From positions 1 through 64,000 of the forward strand of contig CAMBVS010000014.1 in the NCBI GenBank assembly GCA_945871425.1: 64,000 nucleotides of DNA. The letters are read 5' to 3'. Source of the stretch: Rhizobium sp. Q54 (GTDB taxonomy: Bacteria; Pseudomonadota; Alphaproteobacteria; SHVZ01). Each line of letters opens with the position of its first letter. Within the stretch, counting starts at the first letter, position 1. Positions 25,326 through 34,807 of this stretch are shown here, piece by piece. The translations under genes were made by a program, and so were the position numbers. The notes under the pieces are model-generated. The model did no database searches. It worked only from the letters and a program-made list of their open reading frames with translations, and had not been told where the DNA came from.

Positions 25326-26585
25326 CTAGAGCCAATCGGGAACGCGGTCGCGGCCGATCAGATCCTCGTAACTCGGACGCGGCCGCACCACCGCGAATTG
25401 CTGATCCCGGACAAGCACCTCCGGAACCAGTCGCCGCGCATTGTAGCTTGACGACATCACCGCGCCATAGGCTCCCGCATACGTGATCGCCAGAATGTCA
25501 CCGGCGGAAACCGGCGGCAGAGCCCGCTCCTTGGCGAAGAAATCGCTGGATTCGCAGATCGGGCCGACCACGTCGACCGGGCGGCTGGCGGCGCCCGCCT
25601 TGGGCTCGGTCACCGGCAGGATCGGGTGGTAGGCGTCGTAGAGGGTCGGCCGGATCAGGTCGTTCATCGCCGCATCGACGATGACGAAGGTCTTGCTCGA
25701 CCCTTCCTTGACATAGAGGACGCGGGTGAGCAGCGCGCCCGCCTCGGCGACCAGCCGGCGTCCGGGCTCCAGCACCAGCCGGCAGCCGGCCTCGATCGCA
25801 GCGGCGCGCGCGATCTCGGTGTACTCGGCGACCGAGGGCGGCGCCTCGCCGGTGTAGCCGACGCCGAGGCCGCCGCCGACGTCCAGCACGCTGATCGGGA
25901 TGCCCTCGGACCGGAGCTGCTTGACCAGCTCGACCATGCGCGCGAACGCCTGCCGGTAGGGATCCAGCGAGGTCAGCTGCGAGCCGATATGGCTCGCCAC
26001 CCCGACCGGCTCCAGCGAGGCGTGCGCCGCCGCCCGCTTGAAGACCGCGGGCGCCTGGTCGATGTCGATCCCGAACTTGTTGCCCTTCTTTCCGGTGGTG
26101 ATCTTGGCGTGGGTCTTGGCGTCGACGTCGGGGTTGACGCGGACGGCGATCTTGGCGCGCTTGCCCATCTGGCGGGCGACGTCGGCCAGCAGGTCCACCT
26201 CGGGTTCGGATTCGACGTTGAACTCGCCGATGCCGGCCGAGAGCGCGAAGCTCATCTCCTCGGCCGACTTGCCGATCCCGGAGAAGACGATCTTCTCAGG
26301 ATCGAAGCCGGCCGCCAGCGCGCGGCGAACCTCGCCTTCGGAGACCGTGTCGACGCCGGCGCCGAGCTTGGACAGCAACCTCAGGATCGCCTGGTTGTCG
26401 TTGGCCTTCATCGCATAGCAGACGGTCGCGTCGACGCCCTTCACGCCATCGGCGTATTCGCGGTAGCGCCGCTCGATGCCATGGCTGGCATAGACGTAGA
26501 CGGGGGTGCCGACGGACTCGGCGATGCGGGCGAGGTCGACGCCCTCGGCATGGAGCCGGCCGTTCTTGTAGGCGAAGTCGCTCAT
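25326..26585 (-). CDS. lysA: Diaminopimelate decarboxylase
   Basis: A 419-residue fold-type III PLP enzyme that makes L-lysine from meso-diaminopimelate, the last step of the pathway. Lys60 in YAMKAND binds PLP; HIGSQ, the Gly-rich GGGLGVGY phosphate loop, CESSDFF (catalytic Cys) and GAYGAVMSSSYN complete the motif set. The ATG at 26585 overlaps the stop of the small lipoprotein gene (ATGA). It is third in the argH-lipoprotein-lysA unit that is conserved across alphaproteobacteria. Confidence 0.95.
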   Translation of the reverse strand: MSDFAYKNGRLHAEGVDLARIAESVGTPVYVYASHGIERRYREYADGVKGVDATVCYAMKANDNQAILRLLSKLGAGVDTVSEGEVRRALAAGFDPEKIVFSGIGKSAEEMSFALSAGIGEFNVESEPEVDLLADVARQMGKRAKIAVRVNPDVDAKTHAKITTGKKGNKFGIDIDQAPAVFKRAAAHASLEPVGVASHIGSQLTSLDPYRQAFARMVELVKQLRSEGIPISVLDVGGGLGVGYTGEAPPSVAEYTEIARAAAIEAGCRLVLEPGRRLVAEAGALLTRVLYVKEGSSKTFVIVDAAMNDLIRPTLYDAYHPILPVTEPKAGAASRPVDVVGPICESSDFFAKERALPPVSAGDILAITYAGAYGAVMSSSYNARRLVPEVLVRDQQFAVVRPRPSYEDLIGRDRVPDWL

Positions 26586-26710
26586 TTTGTGGGGTAGGTC
26601 CGGGGAAAGGTTACGGTCTTGTCGGCTTCGTCGGGTCGGAGCGTCCCCGGCTTCTTGCCGCAGGCGGCCAGCGGCACCGACAGCATCACCAGGATCAGCA
26701 GCGCTCTCAC
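26582..26710 (-). CDS. Small lipoprotein (LptM-like)
   Basis: A 42-residue protein starting at a GTG that overlaps the argH stop (GTGA) and ending in an overlap with the lysA start (ATGA). It has a lipobox LAAC at residues ~15-18: a short hydrophobic signal ([12 protein letters not shown]), then the Cys to be lipidated, then [11 protein letters not shown]. Such tiny lipoproteins between argH and lysA are related to LptM/YifL, which helps the LPS-translocon LptD mature in E. coli. The identification rests on the lipobox, size and gene order. Confidence 0.8.
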   Translation of the reverse strand: MRALLILVMLSVPLAACGKKPGTLRPDEADKTVTFPRTYPTK

Positions 26711-28149
26711 AGCCAGGCCTTCCTCGCGGCCCTGGCCTGACGGCGGACATTCGCCGGCGCCGTACCGCCGTAGCTGGTGCGGCTCGCCGCCGACCGCTCG
26801 ACCGTCAGCACCTTGAAGACGTCGCGGGTGATGCGGGGCTCGACGCCCCTCAGATCGGCCAGCGACAGCTCGCCCAGGTCCACGCCCCTCGACTCGGCAA
26901 GCCTGACCGCGCGGCCGGCGATGTGATGCGCCTCGCGGAAGGGGATGCCGAGCCTCTGCACGCACCAGTCGGCGAGGTCGGTTGCCGTCGCATAGCCCTG
27001 GGCCGCTGCGGCGCGCAGCACCGGCGCGTTCGGCTCCATGTCGCGGACCATGCCGGCCATCGCGGCGACGGCCAGCGCGAAGGCGTCGGCGGCGTCGAAG
27101 GTCGGCTCCTTGTCCTCCTGCATATCCTTGCCGTAGGTCATCGGCAGGCCCTTCATGACGATGAGGAGGGCGTTCAGCGCCCCAACGATGCGCCCGACCT
27201 TGGCGCGGACCAGCTCGGCGGCATCGGGGTTGCGCTTCTGCGGCATGATCGAGCTGCCGGTGGTAAAGGCGTCAGACAGCTTGACGAAGCGAAACTGCGC
27301 CGAGCACCAGATGACGATCTCCTCGGCGAAGCGCGAGAGATGCATCGCCGAGATCGAGGCGGCCGCCAGGTACTCGATGACGAAGTCGCGGGCGGAGACC
27401 GAGTCCAGTGAGTTCGCCGTCGGCCGGTCGAAGCCCAGCGCCTTCGCCGTCCGATGCCGGTCGATCGGAAACGAGGTGCCGGCCAGCGCCGCGGCGCCGA
27501 GGGGACATTCGTTGAGCCTCTTGCGCGCGTCGCGGAAGCGGCCGCGGTCGCGCCCGAACATCTCGACATAGGCCATCAGGTGGTGGCCGAAGGTGGTCGG
27601 CTGCGCCGACTGCAGATGGGTGAAGCCCGGCATGATCGTACCGGCATGGGCCTCGGCCTTGTCGATCAGGGCCGCCTGCAGGTCGCCGAGAGCGACATCG
27701 GCCTCGTCGATGGCGCGGCGGACCCAGAGCCGGACGTCGAGGGCGACCTGGTCGTTGCGGGAGCGCGCGGTGTGCAGCCGCCCGGCAGGCCGGCCGATGA
27801 TCTCCGAGAGCCGCGCCTCCACGTTCATGTGGATGTCTTCGAGCGCGCGCGAGAACTTGAAGGTGCCGGCCTCGATCTCGCCCCGGACCTGCCTCAGGCC
27901 CTTGACGATCGCCTTCGCATCGGGTTTCGAGATAATGTCCTGGGCGGCCAGCATCTCGGCGTGCGCGATCGAGCCCTGGATGTCCTCGGCGTAGAGCCGG
28001 CGGTCGAAATCGATCGAGGCGTTGATCTGCTCCATGATGGCGGCCATGCCGCCGGAGAAGCGTCCGCCCCACAGCGCATTGGCGGAGGACGCCTTGGTGG
28101 AGCGGCCCTTGGATGAGCGGGGAGCGGTCTTGGAGGTCTTGCGGGCCAT
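26707..28149 (-). CDS. argH: Argininosuccinate lyase
   Basis: A 480-residue enzyme of the fumarase/aspartase superfamily that splits argininosuccinate into arginine and fumarate. The family signature [12 protein letters not shown] holds the catalytic Ser loop, and [16 protein letters not shown] and [12 protein letters not shown] are present. About 28 basic residues precede the core ([19 protein letters not shown]), longer than in E. coli. The ATG at 28149 shares the tetranucleotide CATG with a possible ATG of the divergent tlpA gene. It heads the argH-lipoprotein-lysA operon. Confidence 0.95.
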   Translation of the reverse strand: MARKTSKTAPRSSKGRSTKASSANALWGGRFSGGMAAIMEQINASIDFDRRLYAEDIQGSIAHAEMLAAQDIISKPDAKAIVKGLRQVRGEIEAGTFKFSRALEDIHMNVEARLSEIIGRPAGRLHTARSRNDQVALDVRLWVRRAIDEADVALGDLQAALIDKAEAHAGTIMPGFTHLQSAQPTTFGHHLMAYVEMFGRDRGRFRDARKRLNECPLGAAALAGTSFPIDRHRTAKALGFDRPTANSLDSVSARDFVIEYLAAASISAMHLSRFAEEIVIWCSAQFRFVKLSDAFTTGSSIMPQKRNPDAAELVRAKVGRIVGALNALLIVMKGLPMTYGKDMQEDKEPTFDAADAFALAVAAMAGMVRDMEPNAPVLRAAAAQGYATATDLADWCVQRLGIPFREAHHIAGRAVRLAESRGVDLGELSLADLRGVEPRITRDVFKVLTVERSAASRTSYGGTAPANVRRQARAARKAWL

Positions 28150-28174
28150 GAATCCTGGGAATGATCGCTTCGGG

Positions 28175-28750
28175 ATGACGCGGCGGGCCTTGCTGGCGGG
28201 AGGCTTCGCGCTCGTGGCCGCCGGCACCGCACGCGCGGACGGGCGGCCGCCGCTCGCGGGCCAGATGAAGAAGTTTACCTTGCATCCGAGCCCGCGGCCA
28301 GCGCCGGAGGCGCCGTTCAAGACCAGGGACGGCGCGGCGACAACCCTCGCCGACTTCCGCGGCCGGGTGCTGCTGGTCAACTACTGGGCGACCTGGTGCA
28401 GCCCCTGCGTCGCCGAGATGCCGTCGCTGGACCGGCTGGAGGCGGCGCTCGGTGGAACGGACTTCGCCGTCCTGCCGATCGCCTCCGACCGCGCCGGCCT
28501 CCGGGTGGTCGAGCCGTTCTACGCCAAGGCCGCGCTGAAGCGCCTGCCGATCTATCTCGACCAGGACATGAAGTTCACCCGCGGCTCCGGCGTGCGCGGG
28601 CTGCCGACCACGCTCATCGTCGACCGCGCCGGCCGCGAGGTGGGCCGCATGGAAGGCGATGCCGCCTGGGACTCAGCCGACGCCCAGGCACTGATTCGCC
28701 ACTACATGGCGGAGAAGGCCGACCCGCTGGTGGTCAAGACCGGCGGCTAG
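28175..28750 (+). CDS. tlpA: TlpA family thiol-disulfide oxidoreductase
   Basis: A 191-residue thioredoxin-fold protein with a Tat-like signal ([21 protein letters not shown]). The redox motif is WCSPC with Cys75 and Cys78, and the cis-Pro loop is GLPTTLIVD. It probably reduces or isomerises disulfides in periplasmic proteins, for example in cytochrome c maturation. The ATG at 28175 puts the twin arginines near the start; an ATG at 28148 would add nine residues and overlap the argH start. TlpA next to argH is a frequent alphaproteobacterial arrangement. Confidence 0.88.
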   Translation: MTRRALLAGGFALVAAGTARADGRPPLAGQMKKFTLHPSPRPAPEAPFKTRDGAATTLADFRGRVLLVNYWATWCSPCVAEMPSLDRLEAALGGTDFAVLPIASDRAGLRVVEPFYAKAALKRLPIYLDQDMKFTRGSGVRGLPTTLIVDRAGREVGRMEGDAAWDSADAQALIRHYMAEKADPLVVKTGG

Positions 28751-28757
28751 CTGAAGC

Positions 28758-29630
28758 CTAGCGTGTCGGGACGGGCTTCTCGCCGGAGTAGTCGTAGAAG
28801 CCGCGCTTGGTCTTGCGGCCGAGCCACCCGGCCTCGACGTATTTCACCAGCAGCGGACAGGGCCGGTACTTCGAGTCCGACAGGCCCTCGTGCAGCACCT
28901 GCATGACCGCAAGACAGGTATCGAGGCCGATGAAATCGGCGAGCTCGAGCGGCCCCATCGGGTGGTTGGCGCCGAGACGCATGGCGACGTCGATCGCCTC
29001 GACCGAGCCGACGCCCTCGTAGAGCGTGTAGACCGCCTCGTTGATCATCGGCAGCAGGATGCGGTTGACGATGAAGGCGGGGAAGTCCTCGGCGGTCGCC
29101 GGCGTCTTGCCGAGCTTGATCGCCAGGTCCTTGACCGACTTGAAGGTCTCCTCGTCGGTGGCGATGCCGCGGATCAGCTCGACCAGCGCCATCACCGGCA
29201 CCGGGTTCATGAAGTGCATGCCGATGAACCTGGCCGGCCGGTCGGTCGAGGCGGCAAGGCGCGTGATCGAGATCGAGGAGGTGTTGGTGGCGATAATGGT
29301 CTCTGGCCCCAGCTCCGGCACCAGCTTCTTGAAGATGCCGCGCTTGACGTCCTCGTTCTCGGTCGCTGCCTCGACGACGATGTCGCATCCTCGGAGCCCG
29401 GCGAGATCGACGACGGTGACGATGCGGGACATCGCCGCATCCCTGTCGGCCTGCGTCGCCTTGCCCTTGCCGACCTGTCGATCGATGTTCTTGCCGATGT
29501 TGGCGACGGCGCGCTTCAGCGCGTCCTCGCTGATGTCGGAGAGGCGCACGTCATAGCCGGCGAGCGCGGCGACATGGGCGATGCCGCTGCCCATCTGGCC
29601 GGCGCCGATGACGCCGATGGTCTTGATCAT
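28758..29630 (-). CDS. 3-hydroxybutyryl-CoA dehydrogenase
   Basis: A 290-residue cytosolic NAD(P) enzyme. The Rossmann motif [15 protein letters not shown] opens it, [11 protein letters not shown] holds the catalytic His region, and the C-terminal helical domain includes [16 protein letters not shown]. It oxidises (S)-3-hydroxybutyryl-CoA to acetoacetyl-CoA in butyrate or fatty acid metabolism. It lies 34 bases downstream of etfA, so the three genes etfB-etfA-hbd likely form an operon linking CoA-ester oxidation with electron transfer. Confidence 0.92.
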   Translation of the reverse strand: MIKTIGVIGAGQMGSGIAHVAALAGYDVRLSDISEDALKRAVANIGKNIDRQVGKGKATQADRDAAMSRIVTVVDLAGLRGCDIVVEAATENEDVKRGIFKKLVPELGPETIIATNTSSISITRLAASTDRPARFIGMHFMNPVPVMALVELIRGIATDEETFKSVKDLAIKLGKTPATAEDFPAFIVNRILLPMINEAVYTLYEGVGSVEAIDVAMRLGANHPMGPLELADFIGLDTCLAVMQVLHEGLSDSKYRPCPLLVKYVEAGWLGRKTKRGFYDYSGEKPVPTR

Positions 29631-29664
29631 GAAAGTCCGTCCTTCAGCCGTTCGACGAGCGGGA

Positions 29665-30606
29665 TCAGCGTCCCTTGGCCAGTTCGGCGTCCAGCTCCGG
29701 CACCGCCTTGAACAGGTCGGCGACGAGGCCGTAATCCGCGACCTGGAAGATCGGCGCTTCCTCGTCCTTGTTGATGGCGACGATGACTTTCGAGTCCTTC
29801 ATCCCGGCGAGATGCTGGATCGCGCCCGAGATGCCGACCGCGAGGTAGAGGTCGGGCGCCACGATCTTGCCGGTCTGTCCGACCTGGTAGTCGTTGGGGA
29901 CGAATCCCGCATCGACCGCGGCCCGGCTGGCGCCGACGGCGGCGCCGAGCTTGTCGGCGACGGACTCGAGCAGCTTGAAATTGTCGCCGGACTGCATGCC
30001 GCGGCCGCCGGAGATGACGATCCGGGCCGAGGTCAGCTCCGGGCGCTCGGACTTCGACAGCTCCTGTCCCTTGAACTGCGAGAGGCCGGCATCGCCTTTG
30101 GCTGCGACCGCCTCGATCGCCGCCGAGCCGCCGGTCGCCGGCACCGGATCGAAGCCGGTGGCGCGGACGGTGATGACCTTGATCGCGTCCTTCGACTGCA
30201 CGGTCGCCAGCGCGTTGCCGGCATAGATCGGGCGGATGAAGGTATCGGCCGACACCACCTCGACGATCTCGGAGACCTGCGCAACGTCGAGCAGGGCCGC
30301 GACGCGCGGCATGACGTTTTTGCCGGTGCTGGTAGCGGCCGCCATCACATGGGTTCGCGACCTGGCGAGCTCCACCAGGAGCAACGCCAGGTTCTCCGGC
30401 AGGCCGTGGGCGTACTCGGCGGCATCGGCGACCAGCACCTTGGCGACGCCGGAGATCTTGGAGGCGGCCTCGGCGGCAGCGGCGCAGCCCTGGCCCGCAA
30501 CCAGCACCTCGACCGGCCCGCCGACCTTGCTCGCGGCGGCGACGGCATTGAGGGTGGCCGGCTTGATCGACGCGTTGTCGTGCTCGGCTAGGACGAGGAC
30601 GCTCAT
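29665..30606 (-). CDS. etfA: Electron transfer flavoprotein alpha subunit
   Basis: A 313-residue FAD-binding subunit. The C-terminal FAD domain has [62 protein letters not shown] and ATGxN-like segments of the FixB/EtfA family. It accepts electrons from acyl-CoA dehydrogenases and passes them to ETF-quinone oxidoreductase. Its ATG overlaps the etfB stop (ATGA), ensuring equal translation of the two subunits. Confidence 0.95.
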   Translation of the reverse strand: MSVLVLAEHDNASIKPATLNAVAAASKVGGPVEVLVAGQGCAAAAEAASKISGVAKVLVADAAEYAHGLPENLALLLVELARSRTHVMAAATSTGKNVMPRVAALLDVAQVSEIVEVVSADTFIRPIYAGNALATVQSKDAIKVITVRATGFDPVPATGGSAAIEAVAAKGDAGLSQFKGQELSKSERPELTSARIVISGGRGMQSGDNFKLLESVADKLGAAVGASRAAVDAGFVPNDYQVGQTGKIVAPDLYLAVGISGAIQHLAGMKDSKVIVAINKDEEAPIFQVADYGLVADLFKAVPELDAELAKGR

Positions 30607-31355
30607 GGGATCACCTTGGCTTCGGTGCGCAGCTTCTCGATCAGCTCGGCGACCGAGCCGACCTTGACGCCGGACTTGCGCTTGGGCGGCTCGTCGACCT
30701 TGACCGTGACCAGCCGCGGGCTGGCATCGACGCCGAGCGCATCAGGCGTCAGCTGGTCGATCGGCTTCTTCTTCGCCTTCATGATGTTGGGGAGCGAGGC
30801 GTAGCGCGGCTCGTTCAGGCGGAGATCGGTGGTGACGATCGCCGGCAGCTTGAGCACCACCGTCTCGAGGCCGCCGTCGACCTCGCGGGTCACGGTGAGG
30901 TTGTCGCCGTCCGGCACGATCTTCGAGGCGAAGGTGCCTTGCGACCAGCCCAGCAGCGCCGCCAGCATCTGGCCGGTCTGGTTGCAGTCGTCGTCGATCG
31001 CCTGCTTGCCGAGGATGACCAGCTTCGGCTGCTCCTTCTCGACCACGGCCTTCAGCAGCTTGGCGACCGCCAGAGGCTGCAGCTCGACATCGGTCAGGAC
31101 ATGGATGCCGCGGTCGGCGCCCATGGCGAGCGCGGTCCGGATCGTCTCCTGGGTCTGGGCGACGCCGAGCGAGACCGCGACCACCTCGGTCGCCTTGCCG
31201 GCTTCCTTGAGCCGGATCGCTTCCTCGACGCCGATTTCGTCGAACGGGTTCATGGACATCTTGACGTTCGCCGTCTCGACACCCGTCTTGTCGGCCTTGA
31301 CGCGGACCTTGACGTTGTAGTCGACGACCCGCTTGACCGCGACCAGCACTTTCAT
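30603..31355 (-). CDS. etfB: Electron transfer flavoprotein beta subunit
   Basis: A 250-residue subunit that binds AMP and part of the flavin. The start [20 protein letters not shown] and signatures [36 protein letters not shown] and [20 protein letters not shown] are diagnostic. The ATG at 31355 gives the canonical N-terminus. It is first in an operon with etfA and the 3-hydroxyacyl-CoA dehydrogenase, driven by the promoter at 31392-31420. Confidence 0.95.
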   Translation of the reverse strand: MKVLVAVKRVVDYNVKVRVKADKTGVETANVKMSMNPFDEIGVEEAIRLKEAGKATEVVAVSLGVAQTQETIRTALAMGADRGIHVLTDVELQPLAVAKLLKAVVEKEQPKLVILGKQAIDDDCNQTGQMLAALLGWSQGTFASKIVPDGDNLTVTREVDGGLETVVLKLPAIVTTDLRLNEPRYASLPNIMKAKKKPIDQLTPDALGVDASPRLVTVKVDEPPKRKSGVKVGSVAELIEKLRTEAKVIP

Positions 31356-31391
31356 CTGGTGCCCATGGACTGTTTTAAGGGAGGGGAGGTT

Positions 31392-31420
31392 GGTGTAGAC
31401 GCCATGCTGCACCGCGTCAA
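31392..31420 (-). promoter_or_regulatory. Candidate promoter of the etfB-etfA operon
   Basis: Read on the minus strand, TTGACG (31420-31415), a 17-base spacer and TACACC (31397-31392) sit upstream of etfB. Transcription would begin near 31385 and give a leader of about 30 bases containing a C-rich CCTCCCCTCCC stretch. Confidence 0.5.
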
Positions 31421-31463
31421 GCGAGGTGCGCCAGCCCTTTTAGTTAACGATTAGGCCCGGAAG

Positions 31464-32012
31464 TTACCGGTTCTGGCCGGGAACCCAGAGCACGTCCTTG
31501 GCGCCCCCGTCGTTCTCGGCGCGGGCCAGGACGAAGAGGTGGTCGGAGAGTCGGTTGACGTAGCGGATGGCGGCGGCGGAGACCTCCTCCTTCTCGGCGA
31601 GGCGCGTCATCGCGCGTTCCGCCCGGCGCACGATGGTGCGCGCGAGATGCAGATAGGCCGCCGCCGGTGTGCCGCCGGGAAGCACGAAAGAGTCGAGCGG
31701 CTTCAACTTCGCGTTCATGCCGTCGATCTCGCGCTCCAGCCGCTCGACCTGGGCGTCGGCGACCCGGAGCCCGTCGGTCCCCGGCCGGCAGAGATCGGCG
31801 CCGAGGTCGAAGAGGTCGTTCTGGATAAGGACGAGCATGGCATCCGCCGCCCCCGACGCATGCAGCCGGGCGATGCCGATCGCCGCGTTCGCCTCGTCGA
31901 CGGTGCCGTAGGCTTCGACCCGGAGCGCGTGCTTGGGCACGCGCTTGCCGCCGCCGAGCGAGGTCCGGCCCTTGTCGCCGCCCTTGGTGTAGATCCGGGT
32001 AAGCCGGACCAT
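31464..32012 (-). CDS. Cob(I)alamin adenosyltransferase, PduO type
   Basis: A 182-residue enzyme that moves the 5'-deoxyadenosyl group of ATP to cob(I)alamin to make adenosylcobalamin. The ATP-binding N-terminal motif TRIYTKGGDKGRTSLGGGKR and the later RRAERAMTRL and YVNRLSDHLFVLAR blocks are the PduO signature. It is directly adjacent (no gap) to the HIG1-type gene upstream. A B12-dependent enzyme such as methylmalonyl-CoA mutase is expected elsewhere; its location beside ETF genes is common in alphaproteobacteria. Confidence 0.93.
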   Translation of the reverse strand: MVRLTRIYTKGGDKGRTSLGGGKRVPKHALRVEAYGTVDEANAAIGIARLHASGAADAMLVLIQNDLFDLGADLCRPGTDGLRVADAQVERLEREIDGMNAKLKPLDSFVLPGGTPAAAYLHLARTIVRRAERAMTRLAEKEEVSAAAIRYVNRLSDHLFVLARAENDGGAKDVLWVPGQNR

Positions 32013-32207
32013 CTATCTGGTCAGCAGCATCAGGAGAGCGAAGAGGCCGATCGCGACGGCCTGCAGGATCACCCGGTAGCGCATGAACTTGTTCGATCGC
32101 TGGGCCGAGCCCGGGCCGCCCCGGGCCATGGTGACGAGGCCGAAGAGCAGCACGCCGAGCGTTGCGAACATGGCGATGCCGATGAGGACGACGAAGAACG
32201 TATTCAT
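32013..32207 (-). CDS. Twin-transmembrane small protein (HIG1 domain)
   Basis: A 64-residue protein with two hydrophobic helices (about residues 4-27 and 43-62) separated by a basic turn that contains QRSNKFMRYRV, the pattern of the HIG_1_N domain. In mitochondria HIG1 proteins assist respiratory complexes, and the alphaproteobacterial ones are proposed relatives. It abuts the adenosyltransferase gene and lies nine bases after the barstar gene stop, so all three could be one transcript. Confidence 0.85.
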   Translation of the reverse strand: MNTFFVVLIGIAMFATLGVLLFGLVTMARGGPGSAQRSNKFMRYRVILQAVAIGLFALLMLLTR

Positions 32208-32216
32208 GGTGCGAAT

Positions 32217-32498
32217 CTAGTCACTAAGGCCGCCGATCACCACCGCGACATCCCGCCGCTCCGCCGCGGCCTCTTCCAGCGTCGCCCGGATGCCATCGGC
32301 GTCGGGGCCTAGTGTCCGGCGAGCAGCGGGGAAATCCGGCCAGACGATCTCGACCGGACCGGGAACGTCGCGGGTAAGCGCGTCCCAGAGCGCGTCCAGA
32401 TTGGCGCCGAAGTGACCGGGGAGACCGAGCTGACGGGCAAGATCGACATAGACCGCCTCAGTGCTGGCGTAGGGCCCGGCGAGGGTGCAGCGGGTCAT
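32217..32498 (-). CDS. Barstar family ribonuclease inhibitor
   Basis: A 93-residue cytosolic protein. The barnase-binding helix is intact: FGANLDALWDALT corresponds to barstar's Asn33, Asp35, Trp38 and Asp39, with Asp39 being the main blocker of the RNase active site. The ATG at 32498 overlaps the RNase stop codon (ATGA), the arrangement expected for a toxin and its immunity protein. It would protect the producer before the RNase is exported. Confidence 0.88.
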   Translation of the reverse strand: MTRCTLAGPYASTEAVYVDLARQLGLPGHFGANLDALWDALTRDVPGPVEIVWPDFPAARRTLGPDADGIRATLEEAAAERRDVAVVIGGLSD

Positions 32499-32950
32499 TT
32501 CGGCACCTCGCGGAAGCTCCGGTAGTGGTCGAGCGTCACCCATCTGAGGCCGTCGGAGCTCCACACCAGCCGGCGGGCGCCGCGGCTCCCGCCGGCATAG
32601 TCGAGATCGGCCTCGAAGAAGCGGCGCCCCGCCGCGCTCGGAAGCAGGCGTTCGCGGTTGCCGAATCGGTCGCCGCCGATGCTCTTGCCCGGTGCCACCT
32701 TCCAGAGATCGCTCCCCGGGCGCCAGCCCAGGCTCTCGGCCGCGTCCTTGGTGAGGAACCGTTCCGGCAGGCGACGGTCGCGGTCGAGCGAGCCGACGGC
32801 TTCGACGAAGCCCCGGACGTCGCGAAGCCCGACCGCGCGCGCGAACGCCTCCAGGCTCTCGGCCCGCGCCGGCGCAGCCGCGAGGCAGAAGAAGGCCAGC
32901 GCCGCCAGGTTGATGGCGAGGCGGCGCACCAGTAGCTTCGTCCGATCCAT
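32495..32950 (-). CDS. Secreted barnase-type guanyl-preferring ribonuclease
   Basis: A 151-residue protein with a signal peptide ending PARA (about residue 30). Alignment with barnase by eye places every catalytic residue: Glu113 in FFEADLDY (barnase Glu73), Arg123 and Arg127 in GSRGARR (Arg83, Arg87) and His142 in TLDHYRSF (His102). The substrate loop VAPGKSIGGD and NRERLLP are also conserved. It should cleave RNA outside the cytoplasm, for nutrition or competition. It is directly coupled to a barstar gene. Its ATG shares CATG with the start of the divergent J-domain gene. Confidence 0.9.
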   Translation of the reverse strand: MDRTKLLVRRLAINLAALAFFCLAAAPARAESLEAFARAVGLRDVRGFVEAVGSLDRDRRLPERFLTKDAAESLGWRPGSDLWKVAPGKSIGGDRFGNRERLLPSAAGRRFFEADLDYAGGSRGARRLVWSSDGLRWVTLDHYRSFREVPK

Positions 32951-33572
32951 GGCTCTCGGCCGATCCTACACCATCCCCTGCCCCACGGCGTTCCGCGACC
33001 GCGTGACGGCGCTCGCACGTCGCCAGGGCGTGAGCGTCGCCGACCTCGTCCGCGCGGTGCAGCTGCTGGTGCCGGCCGACCTCCTGGCAAAAGTGGTCGA
33101 TCCCGGCGAGCCGGCGGATTCCGACCGCGAAGACGTCCGGCTCAAGACCGGTCCGTCGAAGGACCGCCGCATGCGGCGGAAGCCACGGCTGCAGGTGCGG
33201 CTGACCGGGGAGCATGCGGTCGCCGACCTTCGCCGCGCCCTCAGGCTCGCCCTCGACCTGGCCGAAGGCGGCACCGCGCTCCGCCTGGAAGCGGCCGGTT
33301 CCGTCGATACCGCCGCCCTTCATCAGGAAGAAGTCGAGCGCCTCAAGGTCTCGGTGCAGGCGCTGGCCTTCGAGCCCCTGGCGGAGGACATCCGCTCGCG
33401 CTCGGAGGCGCTCTATGTCCTTGGCTATCCGCCCTGGGCGACCCCGGATCAGCGTGCGCTGCGCAGCCGCTTCCGCGCGCTCGCCACCGTCTATCACCCG
33501 GACAACCCGACCGGCGACACCGTCCGCATGGCCCAGCTCAATGCCGCCATCGCCTTCCTGACCCGGGCGTAA
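32949..33572 (+). CDS. J-domain protein (DnaJ-like co-chaperone)
   Basis: A 207-residue protein with a C-terminal J domain (about residues 150-205), whose His183-Pro184-Asp185 lies in VYHPDNPTGD; the HPD tripeptide is essential for stimulating DnaK ATPase. The N-terminal ~130 residues are specific (YTIPCPTAFRDRVTALARRQG and RRKPRLQVRL) and may bind the client. The ATG at 32949 is in the CATG shared with the divergent RNase gene, and no Shine-Dalgarno sequence precedes it, so leaderless translation is possible. Gene order places it 17 bases before ubiH. Confidence 0.83.
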   Translation: MALGRSYTIPCPTAFRDRVTALARRQGVSVADLVRAVQLLVPADLLAKVVDPGEPADSDREDVRLKTGPSKDRRMRRKPRLQVRLTGEHAVADLRRALRLALDLAEGGTALRLEAAGSVDTAALHQEEVERLKVSVQALAFEPLAEDIRSRSEALYVLGYPPWATPDQRALRSRFRALATVYHPDNPTGDTVRMAQLNAAIAFLTRA

Positions 33573-33589
33573 GGCGATAGGCTGCACCG

Positions 33590-34807
33590 ATGACGGATAA
33601 GCTTCGGGCGGATGTGGTGGTGGTCGGCGGCGGGCTGGTCGGGCTCTCGCTCGGCCATGCGCTCGCCACCGCCGGCATCGAGGTCGCCGTGGTCGACCGC
33701 GAGACGCCGGCGGTCGCCGCCAACGATGCCTATGACGGCCGCGCCTTCGCCATCTCCTACGGCTCGCGCCGCATCCTCGAGGGCCTCGATCTCTGGCAGG
33801 AGATGGGGCCGCATGCCGCGCCGATCCTCGACATCCGCGTCACCGACGGGCCGTCGACCCTGTTCCTGCACTACGACCATCGCGAGGTCGGCGAGGAGCC
33901 GCTAGGCCACATCGTCGAATCCCGCTTCGTCAGGCGGGCCTTGCTCGGCCGCCTCGGCGACCAGCCTCGTCTCAGGTTGATTGCACCTGAGGCCGTCACC
34001 CGGCTGGATCGGCACCAGACCGGCGTCTTGGCACATCTCGGCGACGGGCGTCGCATCGAGGCCGGCCTGGCGGTCGCCGCCGACGGCCGCGCCTCCCCGA
34101 TCCGTCGGGCGGCGGGGATCGGCGTCCTCGAATGGGACTATGCGCAGACCGCGATCGTCTGCACGGTCGCGCTCGCCCGGCCCCACGACGGCATCGCCCA
34201 CGAGCGTTTCCTTCCCGCCGGCCCCTTCGCGCTTCTGCCCTTGCCCGGCGACTTCTCCTCGGTGGTCTGGACCGAACGCAAGGAGGTGGCGCCGGCGATG
34301 ATGGCGCTCGACGACGATGCCTTCTCCCAGGCGATGACGCGGCGCTTCGGCGATGCGCTCGGGCCGCTTCGCGTCGTCGGCCGGCGCTGGTCCTATCCCC
34401 TCGGCCTCCTCATCGCCGAGCGCCTGACCGCCTCGCGCCTGGCCCTGGTCGGCGACGCCGCTCATGCCATCCATCCGCTCGCCGGCCAGGGCCTCAACCT
34501 CGCAATCCGCGACGTGGCGGCGCTGGCCGAGGTCGTGGTCGATGCGCATCGCTTAGGGTTGGATATCGGCGTCGCCGACGTGCTCGACCGCTACGCCTCC
34601 TGGCGGCGTCTCGACACGCTGGCGCTGCTGGCGGTGACCGACGGGCTCAACCGCCTGTTCTCCAATGACATCGGCCCGCTCCGGCTCGTCCGCGACCTCG
34701 GGCTCGCCGCCATCGACCGACTGCCGGCGGTAAAGCGCCTGTTCATGCAGCACGCCATGGGCACGGTCGGCGACCTGCCCAGACTCGCCCGCGGCGAGGC
34801 GCTCTAG
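33590..34807 (+). CDS. UbiH/UbiF/Coq6 family FAD-dependent hydroxylase
   Basis: A 405-residue FAD monooxygenase that adds a hydroxyl group to the benzoquinone ring in ubiquinone synthesis. FAD-binding motif [15 protein letters not shown] at the N-terminus, the DG-like segment [12 protein letters not shown], and the second FAD motif [21 protein letters not shown]. Alphaproteobacteria often have a single enzyme (UbiL/UbiM/UbiH-like) covering more than one position, so I do not choose a letter. Coq7 at 41865-42404 acts in the same pathway. Its TAG forms a CTAG overlap with the macro-domain gene. Confidence 0.9.
   Translation: MTDKLRADVVVVGGGLVGLSLGHALATAGIEVAVVDRETPAVAANDAYDGRAFAISYGSRRILEGLDLWQEMGPHAAPILDIRVTDGPSTLFLHYDHREVGEEPLGHIVESRFVRRALLGRLGDQPRLRLIAPEAVTRLDRHQTGVLAHLGDGRRIEAGLAVAADGRASPIRRAAGIGVLEWDYAQTAIVCTVALARPHDGIAHERFLPAGPFALLPLPGDFSSVVWTERKEVAPAMMALDDDAFSQAMTRRFGDALGPLRVVGRRWSYPLGLLIAERLTASRLALVGDAAHAIHPLAGQGLNLAIRDVAALAEVVVDAHRLGLDIGVADVLDRYASWRRLDTLALLAVTDGLNRLFSNDIGPLRLVRDLGLAAIDRLPAVKRLFMQHAMGTVGDLPRLARGEAL

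Noticed and set aside
31356-31463. Possible cobalamin riboswitch near the adenosyltransferase and ETF genes
   Set aside because: The 108-base gap lies downstream of the adenosyltransferase and upstream of etfB, lacks a B12-box, and is too short for the riboswitch core.
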